Of a DNA stretch of 64,000 nt, positions 8,564-16,462 are shown piece after piece. The notes beneath the pieces were generated by a model, which had not been told where the DNA came from, searched no databases, and was given only the letters and a program-made list of their open reading frames with translations. The position numbers and the translations under genes are program-made. How positions within the stretch are numbered: position 1 is the stretch's first letter; each line of letters begins with the position of its first letter. Source of the DNA: Acidobacteriota bacterium (GTDB lineage Bacteria > Acidobacteriota > Blastocatellia > RBC074); contig JAFDVL010000007.1 in NCBI GenBank assembly GCA_018268995.1, positions 1 through 64,000 of the forward strand, written 5' to 3'.

Positions 8564-9019
8564 TTATTGTTTTGGTTCCTTGGGTTGTGGACGAGTCAGA
8601 TAAAACGTACCGGTATAGCCAGCACTGGTGAAGAAGCCAACGAATTCTTTTTCATTGGCGCGACCAATCCAGTCGAAGACTCCGCCATCTTTCGGGCCAA
8701 GATCAGTTGTGCCCTTGAACATGATTGCTTTGCCAATCTGCCGACCCTCCATTTTGATGTTGTATTTATACGGGCGTCCGCAATCACCTTCAAATGTGGC
8801 CAGCCAGACTCCATCCTTCGCCTCGACTTTGGCGATTAATTCTTTGCAGATATTTTGCGGCGGGGTCGAGCCTTTTGCAGGCGTATAAATCCCCCATGTC
8901 CCTGACCAATCTCCGTTGATATTTGGAGCTTCTGGCTGGGGCGCAGGGGTGGTTTGAGCCAGACTGATACCGATGAATAATAGAAACCCAAGTAAGACGA
9001 GGCTGATACACTTCTGCAT
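8564..9019 (-). CDS. small secreted protein of unknown function
   Basis: A 151-residue protein with a clear signal peptide (residues 1-21, MQKCISLVLLGFLLF then cleavage near SLAQ). A Pro-rich stretch leads to a single beta-rich domain beginning INGDWSGTWG and ending TGTFYLTRP. It contains two cysteines in the mature part (in NICKEL and GDCGRP), which could form a disulphide. The domain resembles lipocalin-like or 'WGTW' beta-sandwich modules only loosely, so no function is assigned. Confidence 0.75.
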   Translation of the reverse strand: MQKCISLVLLGFLLFIGISLAQTTPAPQPEAPNINGDWSGTWGIYTPAKGSTPPQNICKELIAKVEAKDGVWLATFEGDCGRPYKYNIKMEGRQIGKAIMFKGTTDLGPKDGGVFDWIGRANEKEFVGFFTSAGYTGTFYLTRPQPKEPKQ

Positions 9020-9358
9020 GAAATCTTTCCTTTCCAGCTAAGATTGTGAATGTCCGGTGAATCGCAACGAGAGCGGGCAAAGTATACGATTAGCTGAAGC
9101 AATGAGGCAATTAGGTACCCGATGTGAATCGCAAATTTCAGCTTCGGCAGCAAGGAAGATGACAGCCGTAAAGAAAAGAGTTCTCGGTTACATTTTCCAT
9201 TTTTGGGATAACGCAATCCCAAGAGCGAACACTCTGGTTTGAAGCCGTATTTCCGACAAGCCTGATGAGGCCGTATTTATTGCTTTTTTCGCCTTTTCTC
9301 AATGGCACACAAATTGGTTTACGAATGGGTTCAAATAAATTTCACAGAGGAATAAAGT
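9020..9358. other. intergenic region between divergent genes
   Basis: About 340 bases between a minus-strand secreted-protein gene and a plus-strand permease gene. It should hold promoters for both. An AGAGGA ribosome-binding site sits just before the ATG at 9359. Short open frames across it show no recognisable protein. Confidence 0.5.
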
Positions 9359-11827
9359 ATGAGCACTCTCTGGCAAGACATTCGTTTTGGATTGCGCATG
9401 ATGTTGCGGCATCCAGCCGTCACGTTGGTTGCCGTCATCGCACTCACCTTAGGCATTGGAGCGAACACCGCGATTTTCAGCGTCGTGAATGCAATCTTGC
9501 TGCGGCCTTTGCCTTATGAAGAATCAGAACGACTGATCTTTCTCTCTGAGCGAAGTCAGCAGTTAGAAGGCATGTCAATCTCGTATCCGAACTTCACGGA
9601 TTGGCGGGCGCAGAATCGGGTGTTTGAGGCAATCGGCGTCTACAACCGAGATAGCTACAACCTGACAGGGATTGGCGAAGCCGAGCGAATCAATGCGGCG
9701 CAGGCATCCGCTGATCTTTTTACTGTCCTGCGAGTGAAGCCAGCACTGGGACGTGTTTACACCAATGACGAAGACAAGCCCGGCGCAACTCCTGTCGTGG
9801 TGCTGAGCCACGGCCTGTGGCAGCGCAGGTTTGGTGGCGACGCGAAAATCCTGAATCAAACGATTTCTCTGAACAACAAACGATACGAAGTGATTGGGAT
9901 TATGCCGAATGGGTTTTTGTTTCCCAGTCGGATTGAAATGTGGGTTCCGGTCGGGCCATTGTCCGATCAGCGTTCGTGGCAACAACGAGGCAATCATCCT
10001 GGTTTGTATGGCGTCGCGCGGCTGAAACCTGGCATCACCATCGAACAGGCGCGGGCCGATATGGACAACGTTGCTGCCAATCTGGAAAAACAATATCCAG
10101 ATTCAAATAAAGGCAATCGTGTCACGGTCAAATCTCTCTTGGAAAACTATGTTGAGGACGTGCGGCCAAAATTGTGGGTGATCTTAGGCGCAGTGGGGAT
10201 GGTTTTGTTAATTGCCTGTGCCAATGTGGCCAACTTGTTGCTTGCACGTGCAACCGTTCGACAAAAGGAAATGGCGATTCGCAACGCGCTGGGGGCAAGC
10301 CGTTGGCGTGTTGTCCGGCAATTGCTGACAGAAAGCATGGTGTTATCCGTGATCGGTGGCGGATTGGGATTAATGCTGGCGCAATGGGGGATTGAGCTGA
10401 TTGTTGCGATCAGTCCCAATGATATTCCGCGTTGGCGTGAAGTGAATCTGGATAGCACCGTGTTGTTATTCACGATTGGTGTTTCACTTTTGACCGGCAT
10501 CGTTTTTGGCTTAGCACCCGCCTTGCATTCCAGTTCGGTCAATGTTCATGAAACGCTCAAGGAAACGGGTCGTGGTTCCACTGGCACTCGGCAATGGGTT
10601 CGCAATTCGTTGGTGGTTGTTGAAATCGCTACGACGTTGCTCCTGCTGATTGCTGCGGGCCTGATGATTCGCAGTTTCTATCATCTGCAAACGATGAACC
10701 CCGGATTCAGCTATGACAATTTGACGGCGCTGAGCCTTTCCTTGCCCCGACAAAAATATGATTCGATTGAGCAGCGTGCATCATTCTATCAACGCGTCAT
10801 CCAGAATATTCAAACCTTGCCAGGATTAAAGGCTGTTGGTGCCGCTTCGGGATTGCCGCTGGGAAATAATGGCTGGCAGACTTCTTTTATGATTGATGGA
10901 CAGGCTCCACCTCCACCCGATCAAAGACCATTGATGGAACTCTGTTTGGTCACGCCAGATTATTTTAGGGCAATGGAAATCCCGCTGCTGCGAGGTCGTT
11001 GGTTTACCGATCAGGATAATCGGGAGCATTTGAAAGGCCGAGATTTATCCGCCATGAACGAGATGGAGCGGGATATTGCCGGATTGAATGTCATGGTTGT
11101 GGATGAAGAATTTGCACGTCGTCATTGGCCCAACGAGGAGGCAATAGGAAAGCGCATTCTTCTGGGATCAGATGAAAAGGCGCAAAAAGTAGAAGTTGTT
11201 GGTGTCGTTGGCCGGGTAAAAATGGAAGGGCTGAATCAGGAATCGAATCGCGTGCAAGGTTATTTCCCCTTCCTGCAAATTCCAGAAAGGGCAATGACGA
11301 TTGTCGTCAAAAGTGCGATTGATCCGCTGCAAATGATCAACGCCGCCCGCCAGCAGGTGACTGCCGTTGATCCTGATCAGCCGGTCTACGATGTTCGTAC
11401 GATGTATCAAATCAAGGCTGAGTCTATTTCCTCAGAACGATTGAATCTGACGTTACTCAGTGTCTTTGCCGTTGTCGCGTTAATTCTGGCAATCGTTGGA
11501 ATCTACGGTGTGATGTCATATTCCGTGACGCAAAGAACTCACGAAATCGGAATTCGGCTGGCATTGGGTGCCAATCACACAGATGTGCTGAAACTTGTGA
11601 TTGGGCAGGGAATGAAACTCGCAATGGTTGGAACTGTAATTGGGTTAGGGGCGGCCTATGTGCTGACGAGTTGGATGAAAACCTTGTTGTTTGGGATTGA
11701 TGCCACTGACCCGCTCACATTTGCCGGAGTCGCAATGTTATTGGGGTTGGTCGCATTTTTGGCTTGCTATATTCCCGCCAGACGCGCGACGAAAGTAGAC
11801 CCCATGATTGCGCTTCGCTACGACTAA
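9359..11827 (+). CDS. orphan FtsX/MacB-type ABC permease (ADOP family)
   Basis: An 822-residue inner-membrane protein of the acidobacterial duplicated orphan permease type. It opens with the family signature (LWQDIRFGLRMMLRHPAVT, then [20 protein letters not shown]). A first membrane segment (about 21-43) is followed by a MacB-like periplasmic domain (about 50-245), three membrane helices of the first FtsX domain (about 275-395), a short repeat of the arrangement with a second periplasmic domain (about 440-670), and a last FtsX domain (about 690-815) ending ARRATKVDPMIALRYD. No ATPase domain is present and no ATPase gene is adjacent. MacB and LolCE relatives move lipoproteins, peptides or drugs by mechanotransmission; the substrate here is unknown. 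The other four copies in this window share the same layout. Confidence 0.92.
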   Translation: MSTLWQDIRFGLRMMLRHPAVTLVAVIALTLGIGANTAIFSVVNAILLRPLPYEESERLIFLSERSQQLEGMSISYPNFTDWRAQNRVFEAIGVYNRDSYNLTGIGEAERINAAQASADLFTVLRVKPALGRVYTNDEDKPGATPVVVLSHGLWQRRFGGDAKILNQTISLNNKRYEVIGIMPNGFLFPSRIEMWVPVGPLSDQRSWQQRGNHPGLYGVARLKPGITIEQARADMDNVAANLEKQYPDSNKGNRVTVKSLLENYVEDVRPKLWVILGAVGMVLLIACANVANLLLARATVRQKEMAIRNALGASRWRVVRQLLTESMVLSVIGGGLGLMLAQWGIELIVAISPNDIPRWREVNLDSTVLLFTIGVSLLTGIVFGLAPALHSSSVNVHETLKETGRGSTGTRQWVRNSLVVVEIATTLLLLIAAGLMIRSFYHLQTMNPGFSYDNLTALSLSLPRQKYDSIEQRASFYQRVIQNIQTLPGLKAVGAASGLPLGNNGWQTSFMIDGQAPPPPDQRPLMELCLVTPDYFRAMEIPLLRGRWFTDQDNREHLKGRDLSAMNEMERDIAGLNVMVVDEEFARRHWPNEEAIGKRILLGSDEKAQKVEVVGVVGRVKMEGLNQESNRVQGYFPFLQIPERAMTIVVKSAIDPLQMINAARQQVTAVDPDQPVYDVRTMYQIKAESISSERLNLTLLSVFAVVALILAIVGIYGVMSYSVTQRTHEIGIRLALGANHTDVLKLVIGQGMKLAMVGTVIGLGAAYVLTSWMKTLLFGIDATDPLTFAGVAMLLGLVAFLACYIPARRATKVDPMIALRYD

Positions 11828-11830
11828 AAT

Positions 11831-11867
11831 GAAAAGGGCGGCAGGGAATTCTGTCGCCCCTTTCTTA
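11831..11867. terminator. hairpin terminator between convergent genes
   Basis: AAAAGGGCGGCAG pairs with CTGTCGCCCCTTTC around a six-base loop, with one wobble pair and one mismatch, and runs into a T-rich stretch on the plus strand and A-rich on the other side. It lies between the stops at 11827 (plus) and 11882 (minus), so it may serve both. Confidence 0.7.
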
Positions 11868-11881
11868 TTGAACCTGAGACG

Positions 11882-12901
11882 TTAGTCAATCTTCACAATG
11901 CGACGATGGAATCGCGTCACGGTATTTGGATCGGGCGCAATCCGCATGCCTGCTGCTTCCTTCCCAGCATAAGGTAACAAATTCAGCACATAACGAATGC
12001 TTTCCAAGCGGGCTTTTGTCTTGCTATTGGCACTGACGATGATCCAGGGCGAAAAGGATGTGTGTGTTTTGCTGAACATCTGCTCCTTGTAAGACGTGTA
12101 TTTATCCCATAGTTCCTGTGCGCGTTGGTCAATAGGACTGAGCTTCCATTGCTTGAGCGGATTTTCGCGGCGCGATTCAAAGCGGCGTAATTGTTCGTCT
12201 TTGGAAATCGAAAACCAGAATTTGATAATCGTCACACCATCTTCATAAAGCATATGTTCGTATTCCGGCACTTGCTGCATGAAGCGATCATATTCCGGCT
12301 CCGTACAAAAGTTATTGACTGGTTCGACGACGGCACGGTTATACCAACTGCGATCAAAGAAGACGATTTCCCCTGCGTTCGGCAGCTGTCGCGTGTAGCG
12401 TTGGAAATACCATTGCCCGCGTTCTTCCTCAGTTGGTTTTGGCAACGCCACAACGCGCATCGCGCGCGGATTCAAATGCTCGGTAAAGCGGCGAATTGTT
12501 CCCCCCTTACCCGCTGCGTCACGACCTTCAAACATAATGGCGATGCGTTTTCCGTTTTCCTGCACCCACCGTTGTAGCTTCACCAGTTCAATCTGCAACT
12601 CACGCAGTTCCTGTTCATAACGCACCGTGCCCACGACGTTTTTCAGCTTGATGTTATTGGATTTGAGAAGTTGCGTGAGGCCTTTACTGGTATTAAGCAG
12701 CAGTAAATCTTCTTCCGTGAGTTTAAATTCAGCCTCCGTGATTTTTTGTTTTTTTATCGGCGCTATTTCTTCAACTGCTGGGGCGACAGGTTGGGATGTT
12801 GGGGAAGTTCCATTCTGTGAAATGGTTTCAGGTTGAGAGAAAGAGGATAATGTTTCAGATAAATCTTCCACTGGCACCAGTGCCTGCGCGTCATTTTGCA
12901 T
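11882..12901 (-). CDS. ppk2: polyphosphate kinase 2
   Basis: A 339-residue PPK2-family kinase, which transfers phosphate between polyphosphate and nucleotides. Walker A is GRDAAGKGG at 126-134, and a Walker-B block FFDRSWYNR is at 181-189. The lid region follows (SKDEQLRRFESR). The single-domain length matches class I enzymes. The first 55 residues are a low-complexity Pro/Ser/Thr-rich tail followed by an acidic segment not needed for catalysis in relatives. The class (ADP or GDP/AMP preference) cannot be read from sequence alone. It is convergent with the permease gene and about 190 bases downstream of the next minus-strand gene. Confidence 0.93.
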   Translation of the reverse strand: MQNDAQALVPVEDLSETLSSFSQPETISQNGTSPTSQPVAPAVEEIAPIKKQKITEAEFKLTEEDLLLLNTSKGLTQLLKSNNIKLKNVVGTVRYEQELRELQIELVKLQRWVQENGKRIAIMFEGRDAAGKGGTIRRFTEHLNPRAMRVVALPKPTEEERGQWYFQRYTRQLPNAGEIVFFDRSWYNRAVVEPVNNFCTEPEYDRFMQQVPEYEHMLYEDGVTIIKFWFSISKDEQLRRFESRRENPLKQWKLSPIDQRAQELWDKYTSYKEQMFSKTHTSFSPWIIVSANSKTKARLESIRYVLNLLPYAGKEAAGMRIAPDPNTVTRFHRRIVKID

Positions 12902-13095
12902 AAGTTGTCGTCTCCTGTGTTGATTGGTTATTTCATTGCGATGGTCAGAGGGAATGAGGAATTTTGCGCTTTGGGGGAATTCTCCACCTGAGCAATGATT
13001 GTTTTCATGTCTTTTTCCTCAATCCTTCCATCATTGCTACTCCAATAAGTTCTACAGAAAGCTTTATGCCAGAAAACCAAGCCTGGAGCTATGGT

Positions 13096-14106
13096 TTAAT
13101 GCGCAGCGAAGAGTGCTAATTGTCCACCTGTATGCCAAAACAAAACTGTGTCATCCCTTGTCAATTTTCCAGTGCGTATCCAATCCAGCAATCCTGCCAT
13201 CGCTTTGGCGGTATAGGTTGGGTCAAGTACAACGCCTTCCGTTTTAGCGACCAATCTGAGCGCTGCGGATGATTCTGGTGTGCTGATTCCATAGCCTTCG
13301 CCAATGTAATCATCCAAAACCAGAATTGGTTCGTGCGGAATTTCGGTCTTCAGTATCCGCCCAATCCCGCGAATGATTTCTGCGACTTCCGGCGCAATTG
13401 TGGATGCCGCCTCATCCGGGCTGACGCCTGCGATTTTGATGTCGGATAGTCCCGCGAGTTGTGCCCCTGCCACAATGCCCGCTTGCGTCCCACAGGATGA
13501 ACTGGCATGAAAAATGTAATTTGGTTTGTCGGCAAAGGAAGACAATTGTTGTGCTAATTCCTGCATTGCAGAAACAAAGCCCAACGCCCCCAGCGGAGTT
13601 GAGGCACCTAACGGAATTGCTGCGACTCGGACACCCGATTCACGTAGCTCCTGTGCCAACCGTGCCATCGTAGCTTTTCGTTCCTCGCGACTGGTCACCA
13701 AATGAACTTCTGCGCCGTACAGTTCATCCAGGAAGAGATTCGCCGGTTTGTATGACGGGGCAGCAGGCGAATTCAATACCAGGATGCAGCGCAATCCCAG
13801 CCTGGCGCAAAACGCAGCTGTGGCGCGGCAATGGTTGGATTTGATTCCCCCGATGGTGATGACCACCTCAACTTCATCGGCCAATGCTTGCGCGAGAACA
13901 TATTCCAGCTTGCGAACCTTGTTCCCTCCAAAACCCGGCCCGGTGTAATCATCTCGTTTGATGAAGAGTCGCGGGGCATTTTTGCCTAATGCTTCTCGCA
14001 GACGAGGCAGTTCCTCAATCGGCGTCGGATAAAATCCCATTGCAAGCCGTGGGATTTCCTTCAAGGTTCGCATCGGTTCAGTTGCCAGAGCATTGGAAAT
14101 TTTCAT
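13096..14106 (-). CDS. PLP-dependent D-cysteine desulfhydrase / ACC deaminase family
   Basis: A 336-residue fold-type II PLP enzyme. The PLP lysine is Lys63 in GGNKVRKLEY and the substrate-binding SNH motif is at 90-92. The C-terminal HTGG (FWHTGGQLALF) is typical of this family. It either breaks D-cysteine into pyruvate, ammonia and sulphide or deaminates 1-aminocyclopropane-1-carboxylate. D-cysteine desulfhydrase is the commoner activity, and the residues that separate the two were not resolved here. It stands alone, divergent from the beta-barrel gene at 14329. Confidence 0.88.
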   Translation of the reverse strand: MKISNALATEPMRTLKEIPRLAMGFYPTPIEELPRLREALGKNAPRLFIKRDDYTGPGFGGNKVRKLEYVLAQALADEVEVVITIGGIKSNHCRATAAFCARLGLRCILVLNSPAAPSYKPANLFLDELYGAEVHLVTSREERKATMARLAQELRESGVRVAAIPLGASTPLGALGFVSAMQELAQQLSSFADKPNYIFHASSSCGTQAGIVAGAQLAGLSDIKIAGVSPDEAASTIAPEVAEIIRGIGRILKTEIPHEPILVLDDYIGEGYGISTPESSAALRLVAKTEGVVLDPTYTAKAMAGLLDWIRTGKLTRDDTVLFWHTGGQLALFAAH

Positions 14107-14328
14107 TTTGTGATCTCTCTAAAGCTGAAAGTTAAATGATCGGATGTATGGGGGCAAGACATTGTGTATATCCGACAGACGATTCTGCAAGTAAGCCCAA
14201 CACATTTTTTATCGCAACAGCCGATTTTACAGGCCTATTGTCCGGCATCGAACTTGCTCTAACCAAAGTTGAGAAAGAATGGAGAACAAACGAATAAAAA
14301 TCATTGAGAAGAATGAGGTAAATCAACA

Positions 14329-14979
14329 ATGAATAAGTTTTTGACAATCCTATTGCTCGCAGCCCTGAGTGCCGTAGGCATTGCACAGGACAAGCGAGCG
14401 GAGGTTTTTTTAGGGTATTCAAATCTGCAAGCAGACAGATCATTTGATTCATTAGGCAATTTTAGTAGCTTTCAGGATACGTTTAAGCGAAATGGACTAC
14501 ACGGTGGTGAGGCAGCTGTGACGGGATTTCCCGTTTCATGGTTAGGGCTGACGGGTGATTTTTCGATGCACCAAAAGAACAGCCGGACTACGGTTGCAAC
14601 TGGAAATAACGAATATGAGCGCCGTGTCATCTACTTTATGGGTGGCCCGACATTCAAGATTCGCAATCCAACCCGGATTGAGCCGTATGTGCATGGATTG
14701 TTTGGTGGTGCTCACATCCGCGAAAAATATACGCTAACTTCAACGACGACGACTGGCCCGCCGCAAACGATCCTGGACATTAGCGATACAAAGTTTGCGA
14801 TGGGATTGGGTGGCGGTTTGGATGTTCGCCTCGGAGATAAGTTTAGTCTGCGGTTGATTCAGGTTGATTACACGCCGATTTTTACAGGGGATCGCGTTTT
14901 TGTGGTCAATAACAATTCAATTCGTTTGGATAAGAATCGGGTTGATAATCTGCGCATTTCTGCGGGCATCGTTTTTTAG
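14329..14979 (+). CDS. outer-membrane beta-barrel protein
   Basis: A 216-residue protein with a signal peptide (cleavage near residue 19, GIAQ) and alternating-hydrophobicity strands: EVFLGYSNLQ at the start, a GLTGDFSMHQ strand, and a GLGGGLDVRL pair near the end, closing with RISAGIVF, a terminal Phe as in many outer-membrane barrels. About eight strands are likely, as in OmpA/Ail-type or 'porin family' barrels. Function is unknown. GAGGT lies about ten bases before the ATG. Two hairpins follow its stop. Confidence 0.82.
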   Translation: MNKFLTILLLAALSAVGIAQDKRAEVFLGYSNLQADRSFDSLGNFSSFQDTFKRNGLHGGEAAVTGFPVSWLGLTGDFSMHQKNSRTTVATGNNEYERRVIYFMGGPTFKIRNPTRIEPYVHGLFGGAHIREKYTLTSTTTTGPPQTILDISDTKFAMGLGGGLDVRLGDKFSLRLIQVDYTPIFTGDRVFVVNNNSIRLDKNRVDNLRISAGIVF

Positions 14980-14982
14980 TTA

Positions 14983-15006
14983 GTTAAGCGTGGGTTTACG
15001 CTTAAC
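14983..15006 (+). terminator. first hairpin after the beta-barrel gene
   Basis: GTTAAGCG (14983-14990) pairs exactly with CGCTTAAC (14999-15006) around an eight-base loop. It lacks a strong T-run, so it may act with the longer hairpin downstream. Confidence 0.5.
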
Positions 15007-15011
15007 TCGCA

Positions 15012-15052
15012 AACAGCCCTATGTGCCCAACGGGGAGGGGCATAGGGCTGTT
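15012..15052. terminator. bidirectional hairpin terminator
   Basis: AACAGCCCTATG (15012-15023) pairs exactly with CATAGGGCTGTT (15041-15052), and the GCCC/GGGG bases inside extend the stem with a one-base bulge. It lies between the convergent stops at 14979 and 15066. Confidence 0.75.
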
Positions 15053-15065
15053 CCTTCATTTACTG

Positions 15066-15908
15066 CTAGCGACGCATCTTTTTGAACCGATCCAGATTCG
15101 CTTTGAGTGACTCCAGCGGCGGTGCCACATCGCGTTCATATTCGATGATGTACCATTCCAAACCGCCGATAGATTCGACAATGGTCATGATTTGTTTCCA
15201 ATCCAATTCATCATCTCCTAAATAAGCATCAGGACTTTTCTTGGAATACGGCTTCACGTGCATGGAAATCGTGCGTCCCTTGTTGCGCTTCAAAAAGTCA
15301 GTCACCGTCACGCCCTGCATTTCAGAGGCATTGCCCGTGTCGAATTGCAGGATAACATTTTTCCTGGTCTGATCAGCAAAGAGATTCCACCAGTAGTCTT
15401 CGCCAAATTTATTGAAGTCAGTCGTGTGGTTGTGATAGCCGATTCGTAATCCAGCAGGCTTTAATTTGTCTGCGATTTCATTCACTTCGGCTGCCAGTAA
15501 TTCTTTCGACGTGTAAACCTCGCGCGGCAATGAGCGAATGATCAAATTGCGATTGCCAATGGCCTGATTGAATTCGATGCTGGCCTTAAGCTTGTCTCCG
15601 CGCAACTCGCCCAGCGAGTGATGAAAGCCGCATGGTTTGAGTTTCGCAGCATCCAAAAACTTACGCCACTCAGGGCCAGTTTTGCCGAAGGCATTTTCCA
15701 GTTCAATGCCCTGATAGCCGAGCTGTGCAACCGCGGCGAGCGTGCCGGGAATATCGTCTTTCATTTGCTTACGCACACACCAGGCCTGAGTGGCAATGGG
15801 GATTTTCTTCCACTTGGCGGCAGCCAGCAGCGGTGAGGGAAGCAACGTTATCGCTGCTCCGAGTTGCATAAATTCTCGTCGGTTCAATTTTTGTTGTGAG
15901 TTGTTCAT
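15066..15908 (-). CDS. Tat-exported sugar phosphate isomerase/epimerase-like protein
   Basis: A 280-residue TIM-barrel protein of the xylose-isomerase-like (AP endonuclease 2) superfamily. The N-terminus has a twin-arginine signal (NRREFMQLGAAITLLP) with cleavage near residue 30, so it should fold in the cytoplasm and act outside it. Barrel strands carry the expected acidic metal-ligand spots (GIELENAFG, YHNHTTDF, QFDTGNAS, IIEYERD). The substrate is unknown. Such proteins are common next to DinB-like and cytochrome/dehydrogenase genes in Acidobacteriota and Planctomycetes (family knowledge). The DinB gene starts the apparent operon, with its stop 12 bases upstream. Confidence 0.85.
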   Translation of the reverse strand: MNNSQQKLNRREFMQLGAAITLLPSPLLAAAKWKKIPIATQAWCVRKQMKDDIPGTLAAVAQLGYQGIELENAFGKTGPEWRKFLDAAKLKPCGFHHSLGELRGDKLKASIEFNQAIGNRNLIIRSLPREVYTSKELLAAEVNEIADKLKPAGLRIGYHNHTTDFNKFGEDYWWNLFADQTRKNVILQFDTGNASEMQGVTVTDFLKRNKGRTISMHVKPYSKKSPDAYLGDDELDWKQIMTIVESIGGLEWYIIEYERDVAPPLESLKANLDRFKKMRR

Positions 15909-15920
15909 TAATTCCTCTCT

Positions 15921-16430
15921 TTACTCATTCTCAGGTGAAATTGGTTCGCGGCTCCAATAGACAAAATCTGTGATGGCGGGCGTTCCGCCGATGGTTTTCA
16001 CCAGTGATGCGATTTGGCCGCGATGATACCAGGAATGCCCAAATAGTTGCGTCAAGATGTCGTCAATCGAACTCCGAAAACGGCCCGCATCCATGCTTTG
16101 ATATTCAAAGTAACGCGACAATTCATCATCACGAAGATCGGCTAAATACTTCGTCCAATCCGCGTGCATTTCATCAAGAAGCAATGTTACATCTTCCAGC
16201 GTGAGTCCAGTTGGAAAGAGTTGCGAGATGCTTTTTTCGCGGATACCGAAGCGGTATAGCCACATCAGTCGAGCCGAGGCCAGATGACCAAATAAGTCCA
16301 ATGCTTTTTGGTAAGCAGCCGAACTACGCTGCTCCATTGGCACTGACTCAAACGAAGCGAGAGCTTTTTGATGGACATCCTTTTCATAGGAAAACCAACG
16401 GCGATAACGATCAATCATTGGATTATTCAT
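15921..16430 (-). CDS. DinB-family protein
   Basis: A 169-residue four-helix-bundle protein of the DinB/YfiT superfamily. Two conserved histidine sites (DLFGHLASARLMW near residue 48 and FGHSWYHRGQ near residue 130) form the usual three-His metal site. Members include metal-dependent thiol transferases and damage-induced proteins of unknown role. The gene is co-directional with the sugar-isomerase-like gene and 32 bases downstream of the dehydrogenase-like gene. Confidence 0.88.
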   Translation of the reverse strand: MNNPMIDRYRRWFSYEKDVHQKALASFESVPMEQRSSAAYQKALDLFGHLASARLMWLYRFGIREKSISQLFPTGLTLEDVTLLLDEMHADWTKYLADLRDDELSRYFEYQSMDAGRFRSSIDDILTQLFGHSWYHRGQIASLVKTIGGTPAITDFVYWSREPISPENE

Positions 16431-16462
16431 AGTTGCTTTGCTGATAAGTAAATGAAATTCGT